From: DATKDU01 sp035512595
GTDB lineage: Bacteria > Planctomycetota > Planctomycetia > Pirellulales > Pirellulaceae
Length of the DNA stretch: 12,565 nucleotides
Direction of reading: 5' to 3'
Assembly: GCA_035512595.1 (NCBI GenBank)
Contig: DATKDU010000112.1
Coordinates: 1-12,565, forward strand
Numbering within the stretch: position 1 is the first letter of the stretch; every line of letters begins with the position of its first letter. Below the pieces are notes generated by a model, which had not been told where the DNA came from, did no database searches, and saw nothing but the letters and a program-made list of their open reading frames with translations. Of the stretch, positions 11,101-12,565 are shown piece after piece. Made by a program: the position numbers and the translations under genes.

Positions 11101-11133
11101 TCCTTCTGCACTCCTGCCTGGATGGAGTAGATT
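1632..11133 (-). CDS. Giant RHS/YD-repeat multidomain protein, N-terminus missing
   Basis: About 3170 residues, 5'-truncated at the amylase junction, ending at TAG 1634-1632. Domain order: LamG-like (11132-10692); part of a He_PIG/cadherin-like repeat broken by a seven-bladed Vgb-type propeller (10409-9543); SdrD B-like domain split by a second LamG-like domain (9452-8466); seven tandem He_PIG-type repeats (8432-6513); two more Ig-like domains (6506-5946); RHS entry domain with IGNFTLSFTDLTVPVSGIPI (from 5939); about forty YD repeats (5345-2667); RHS core ending DPSGRY (2507-2187); and a 184-residue unique tip (2186-1632). In known RHS proteins the YD repeats build a hollow shell around a variable C-terminal effector. 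An exported or surface location is inferred from the adhesion-type domains; the signal sequence itself is not present. DPxG is intact, but I do not see a downstream aspartate at the spacing usual for RHS self-cleavage, so autoproteolysis is uncertain. Both LamG-like parts and the tip are AT-richer than the rest, pointing to separate origins. Confidence 0.85.
2187..2507 (-). other. RHS core (hyperconserved RHS-associated domain)
   Basis: Contains FYHVDGLGSTRALTN, then DRYLYDAFGR, YLFAGEQRDFNLGLDYLRAR, GRLLSADAY, SLHRLVYVGNNPVNLIDPSG. This is the RHS repeat-associated core that closes the shell and precedes the variable tip. The usual ARYYDP is replaced by ARYLST. DPSGRY marks the boundary with the tip. 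Confidence 0.9.
2667..5345 (-). repeat. YD (RHS) repeat array, about forty copies
   Basis: Repeated units of about 21 residues with consensus xYEYDAxGRxxxxTDxxGxxT. By eye I count about forty [FYSR]-x-YD-x2-G-type motifs, some degenerate. At DNA level the period is close to 63 bases. A clear adjacent pair is 4818-4862 and 4881-4925, differing at 6 of 45 positions and encoding LLTETDPLGNVTRF twice. In RHS and Tc-toxin C proteins such arrays fold into a spiral beta-cage. The region is very GC-rich (70% in 3841-3900) and produces long meaningless open frames on the opposite strand. Confidence 0.9.
5946..6506 (-). other. Two Ig-like domains linking stalk to RHS part
   Basis: The first unit runs TPRVNLQLSANPVEVGSLVT to TTTLFVID, with 'ATATDNVGVTSLVLSIDG', a Big/Ig-like domain. 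The second starts NAPTVEISSPSDGTIVTAPV and ends GTYRLRLTAQDAGGNVSYIE. Both are commonly found just before the RHS entry domain in bacterial giant proteins. Confidence 0.7.
6513..8432 (-). repeat. Seven tandem He_PIG/cadherin-like repeats (about 91 residues each)
   Basis: Seven units begin with a motif like N.PP.I.S.P and contain Y.Y...A.DPDGDPLTF.L..APAGMTID, then G.[VI].W.PT..Q.G...V.V...DGRGG..TQSF. They span residues of roughly 91-92 with diverged but clear similarity. They are putative Ig-like extracellular stalk domains (He_PIG / dystroglycan-type cadherin-like). The acidic D.DGD and DGRGG loops are consistent with calcium binding. Two more incomplete copies occur upstream at 10676-10410 and 9542-9462. 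Confidence 0.85.
8466..8708 (-). other. SdrD B-like domain, second half
   Basis: ETGLQNWTIYIDQNQNG, then DPGERFTITDANGDYSFTNL and APGTYYVVEEQHQGW, ending GIDFGN. This is the remainder of an SdrD B-like fold, known from Gram-positive Sdr adhesins as a Ca-stabilised stalk and common in planctomycete giant proteins. Joined to 9396-9452 it makes one complete domain. Confidence 0.8.
8718..9392 (-). other. LamG-like domain 2, inserted within the SdrD B-like domain
   Basis: About 225 residues starting HLRAAWLFNDETLTGIG and containing EPFTIVAWIRSD, GFALFHNRG, HAWALVREADGTVRFYRDG, and a closing VLDDIAFFRGGLSDIQIQRI. These are standard LamG/concanavalin-like jelly-roll signatures ('FTI.AWI', 'W..V...DG.V.FY.DG', 'LDDIAF..GLSD..I..I'). 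A 60-base sample (9001-9060) is 50% GC, lower than the flanking repeats (about 62% in 8281-8340), suggesting separate acquisition. Confidence 0.75.
9396..9452 (-). other. SdrD B-like domain, first half
   Basis: GEIHGTKFNDHDGDGVQDT is the first calcium-binding strand-loop of an SdrD B-like (Cna-B type) domain, which normally runs straight on into a 'GLxNWTIYLDxNxNG' segment. That continuation is found 688 bases further on (8708-8466), after an inserted LamG-like domain. Confidence 0.75.
9471..9531 (-). repeat. 61-base repeat, copy 1
   Basis: Matches 10611-10671 at 53 of 61 positions by eye. It encodes TVRVDDGRGGFDTQSFAID, the last strands of a He_PIG-type repeat just after the propeller. Confidence 0.7.
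9543..10409 (-). repeat. Seven-bladed Vgb/NHL-like beta-propeller inserted in a He_PIG-type repeat
   Basis: Seven units of about 41 residues, each with the core [IL]T.GPDG[NH][IL]W[FY] followed by IGR[IMLV]T..GV.T.F, as in virginiamycin B lyase (Vgb) propellers. The opening ISEF matches the strand VITEF that is missing from the last unit (which ends IGRVNI), so the ring can close by the usual 'velcro' exchange and the propeller is complete. The catalytic residues of true Vgb lyases cannot be assigned; many such propellers are structural or binding modules. It sits between WTPAAFG and VTVRVDDGRGG, which normally form one continuous beta-sandwich repeat. Confidence 0.8.
10611..10671 (-). repeat. 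61-base repeat, copy 2
   Basis: Partner of 9471-9531. It encodes TVHVDDGRGGFDTQSFTID just after the first LamG-like domain. In both places the repeat's own earlier strands have been displaced by a foreign domain. Confidence 0.7.
10692..11132 (-). other. LamG / ConA-like domain 1 (incomplete at N-terminus)
   Basis: Encodes about 147 residues with beta-sandwich character: FAEPVFGKFSVWVYDTG, then SGWHQFTIDAKADSIRYLIDG and the closing FDDFEF. This pattern (symmetrical strands, 'WH.F.ID...I.YLIDG..V', final 'FDDFEF') is typical of concanavalin-like lectin/glucanase modules that bind sugars. Its first strands are cut off by the amylase junction. A 60-base sample (10981-11040) is about 48% GC, lower than the repeats that follow. 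Confidence 0.65.
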
Positions 11134-12156
11134 GTGGCCGATGACGTCCAGGTAGCGGTCCTGGGCGAAGTCGCCGCCGGCCACTTCGCCGACCAAGAAA
11201 AAGTTGGCTTTCCCGAGATTCGAGGCGAACTCCTTGATCGCCCCGCAGAAGTTGCGCCCTTCCTCGAAGGAGACGTGCTTGAGCGTGTCGATCCGAAAGC
11301 CGTCGCAGTCGGTGAGCGCGATCCAGTATTTGTAGCAGTCGGCCAGGTGGCCCAGCACGCCGGGGTTGTCGAGGGCAAAATCACGCAGCGAAAAGAAATC
11401 GGTCCGCTTGTGTTCGGCATGCGGATCGTCGAGGTCGCCGCCCCCCAGGCTCCCCATTCCAGCGCGTGTGTAGCACGCCGGAGCCTGTAGCTCGCCAGGC
11501 CACACACCGTCTTCGAGGTCGCTCACAGCGGCCCCAACCGGTTGCCCCGTACGCCCCAGCCAAGCCCCGAAGAGGTAATGATCAGGAAATGGCCGGTACG
11601 ACGGCTCGACCACGTCCCCTGGATAGACCCAGTTGAAGCCCGAGTGGTTGAAGATGATGTCCAGGATGATCCGAATGCCGGCCTGGTGGGCAGCATCGAC
11701 GAGGTCCACCAGGTCCTCCCGCGTTCCGAAACGGGGATCCACGTCGAGGAAGTTCTGGATGCCGTAGCCGTGAAAGGTGTCGAGATGGCCGCGCTGCTTG
11801 AAGACGGGGCTCAGCCAGATTGCCGAGACGCCCAGGTCCTTCAAGTAGCCGAGCTTGGAGCGCACGCCGGCGATGGTCCCCCCTTGCCAGCGGTTCGCGC
11901 CGGACTCGGCCCAGCGGTCCCAACGCCACCCATTGGAGCCGTTTGGTCTGGCGGCGGCCCGGTTGCCGCGGTCCAGCATCGGGCGAGTGCCTTCTTGTCC
12001 GTCGCTGAAGCGATCGACAAGCAGAAAGTAGAGAATCTCATCCCGCCAATCTGCCGGGGACGAATGAAACTGTTGGCGTCGCGGGAACGCAATCTCCGGG
12101 TGAATACGTCGAGGAACCGGTTGACCGAGGGCGGCGCTTGCGAATTGAGATGGCAT
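11038..12156 (-). CDS. GH13 alpha-amylase family glycosyl hydrolase, truncated in its catalytic domain
   Basis: Residues 1-342 are a convincing GH13 TIM-barrel start. DEILYFLLVDRFSDG (39-53) is the usual opening, YLKDLGVSAIWLSPVF (104-119) the second strand, DIIFNH (166-171) conserved region I, GFRID (286-290) region II with nucleophile Asp290, and VGEV (322-325) region III with acid/base Glu324. Region IV, with the transition-state Asp (NHD), is missing, as are the barrel end and the C-terminal beta domain. After DRYLDVIGHN (333-342) the reading frame runs for about 30 residues out of frame through the neighbouring giant gene to a TGA at 11038-11040, so that tail is not amylase. Relatives continue at this point with a sequence like NAALDIG. 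No classical signal peptide is evident at the ATG start, so a cytosolic role in alpha-glucan breakdown is likely for the intact enzyme. As it stands the product should be inactive. The start is ATG at 12156 with a GGAG 10 bases upstream. Confidence 0.85.
   Translation of the reverse strand: MPSQFASAALGQPVPRRIHPEIAFPRRQQFHSSPADWRDEILYFLLVDRFSDGQEGTRPMLDRGNRAAARPNGSNGWRWDRWAESGANRWQGGTIAGVRSKLGYLKDLGVSAIWLSPVFKQRGHLDTFHGYGIQNFLDVDPRFGTREDLVDLVDAAHQAGIRIILDIIFNHSGFNWVYPGDVVEPSYRPFPDHYLFGAWLGRTGQPVGAAVSDLEDGVWPGELQAPACYTRAGMGSLGGGDLDDPHAEHKRTDFFSLRDFALDNPGVLGHLADCYKYWIALTDCDGFRIDTLKHVSFEEGRNFCGAIKEFASNLGKANFFLVGEVAGGDFAQDRYLDVIGHNLLHPGRSAEGYQAPSRFCGTRVRQVLGVGL
11127..11135 (-). other. Junction between amylase 5' part and RHS giant gene
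   Basis: Amylase-like sequence in one frame ends at about 11131 (residues VIGHN). From about 11132 a different frame carries LamG-like sequence starting at YSIQAGVQKDIRL. Neither protein is complete: the amylase lacks region IV and everything after it, and the giant protein lacks a start codon, signal peptide and the beginning of its LamG domain. The open frame of the giant continues upstream to 11507, but those 125 residues are the amylase read out of frame (R/S/T/P-rich). No inverted repeats, target duplication or transposase are visible here. It may be a natural deletion/recombination or an assembly join. Confidence 0.7.
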
Positions 12157-12166
12157 GTCGCGCTAA

Positions 12167-12170
12167 CTCC
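12167..12170 (-). promoter_or_regulatory. Possible ribosome binding site of the amylase gene
   Basis: GGAG on the minus strand, 10 bases before the ATG at 12156. The spacing is a little long, so this is only weak support for the chosen start. Confidence 0.3.
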
Positions 12171-12214
12171 GAACTCCCTCAGCGGTGGGTGGGACAAGAC
12201 TCGCAACGTCGCTG

Positions 12215-12565
12215 TCATCGGTTTCCAGCCGGTTCCTTCGGATGGTGGCGATGCCGCGAAGACTCCAAATAAACCGCCTTCCGCAAACGATTGATTCCAC
12301 CCAGGGGCCGATGGTCCTCGATCGAGTGCCAGGGAGTAAAAAACAGATTCTCGCAAATTGCCCGGCTGGCTGCGGAGTCGAAATCCTGAGCGGGGATGGT
12401 GATGCAGGCAATTTTACGAAAGGGGATCTCCTCTTCCTTCCATTCCACGGTGACATCCTCAATGGCCAAGCCAGCGGCTGTCGCGGGCCGAACCTGCACG
12501 AGGAACTCAAAATACGCGGGCTTGTGACGAAGATGCCTGATGGCTGCTTCACGGAGATAATTGGG
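12215..12565 (-). CDS. Catalase-like haem protein, C-terminal fragment (5' end off the window)
   Basis: The frame is open to the right edge and gives 116 residues before a TGA stop. The recognisable stretch is residues about 72-102: ENLFFTPWHSIEDHRPLGG, then INRLRKAVY. This block (N-PWH-x3-HRPLGG-xNR-xR-x2-Y) is the C-terminal signature I know from the small catalase-like proteins distantly related to COG0753 catalases. RKAVY fits the R-x-x-x-Y pattern of the proximal haem tyrosine in catalase-fold proteins; assigning that role here is inference. The N-terminal two-thirds, with the distal histidine, lies outside the window, so activity (catalase, peroxidase or other haem chemistry) cannot be judged. 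It is followed after 58 bases by the amylase on the same strand, compatible with co-transcription. The alternative frame over the same bases gives an R/P/S-rich shadow and is not real. Confidence 0.8.
   Translation of the reverse strand, partial: PNYLREAAIRHLRHKPAYFEFLVQVRPATAAGLAIEDVTVEWKEEEIPFRKIACITIPAQDFDSAASRAICENLFFTPWHSIEDHRPLGGINRLRKAVYLESSRHRHHPKEPAGNR

Noticed and set aside
11134..11507. First 125 residues of the longest minus-strand frame as the N-terminus of the RHS protein
   Set aside because: They are the amylase coding sequence read out of frame (R/S/T/P/W-rich) while the amylase frame there has all conserved GH13 motifs.
12163..12552. 129-codon minus-strand frame overlapping the catalase-like gene
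   Set aside because: Its translation is R/P/S-rich without family signature, whereas the overlapping frame carries the catalase-like C-terminal motif.

Overview
The window looks like a piece of a Planctomycetota genome (order Pirellulales is my guess). It is GC-rich and carries one giant secreted-type repeat protein mixing He_PIG/cadherin-like, LamG-like, SdrD B-like, Vgb-propeller and RHS/YD modules. It also carries a Tat-signal metallophosphoesterase and a GH13 amylase of a kind I associate with that phylum. This taxonomic reading is inference from architecture; there is no rRNA or marker gene here.

Every gene I can support is on the minus strand, so transcription runs from the right edge to the left. 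In that order: the C-terminal 116 residues of a catalase-like haem protein (12565-12215); the 5' two-thirds of a GH13 alpha-amylase (12156 to about 11131); an abrupt junction near 11127-11135; a giant RHS protein without its own N-terminus (about 11133-1632, about 3170 residues); a 108-residue unknown protein (1540-1214); and a Tat-exported calcineurin-like phosphoesterase (1217-294) that overlaps it by four bases and is broken by two in-frame TAG codons. Positions 1-293 hold no gene I can recognise.

The giant protein reads, N to C: LamG-like domain; He_PIG-type beta-sandwich interrupted by a complete seven-bladed Vgb-like propeller; SdrD B-like domain interrupted by a second LamG-like domain; seven tandem He_PIG-type repeats of about 91 residues; two further Ig-like domains; an RHS entry domain; about forty YD repeats; the RHS core ending in DPSG; and an AT-richer 184-residue C-terminal tip of unknown function. 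This is the layout of a polymorphic-toxin or surface-adhesion RHS protein, with the 108-residue gene where an immunity or orphan-tip gene would lie.

The points most worth a second look are the nested domain insertions, the amylase/RHS junction, the atypical tip with its small downstream gene, and the two amber codons at apparent tyrosine positions in an otherwise intact phosphoesterase.
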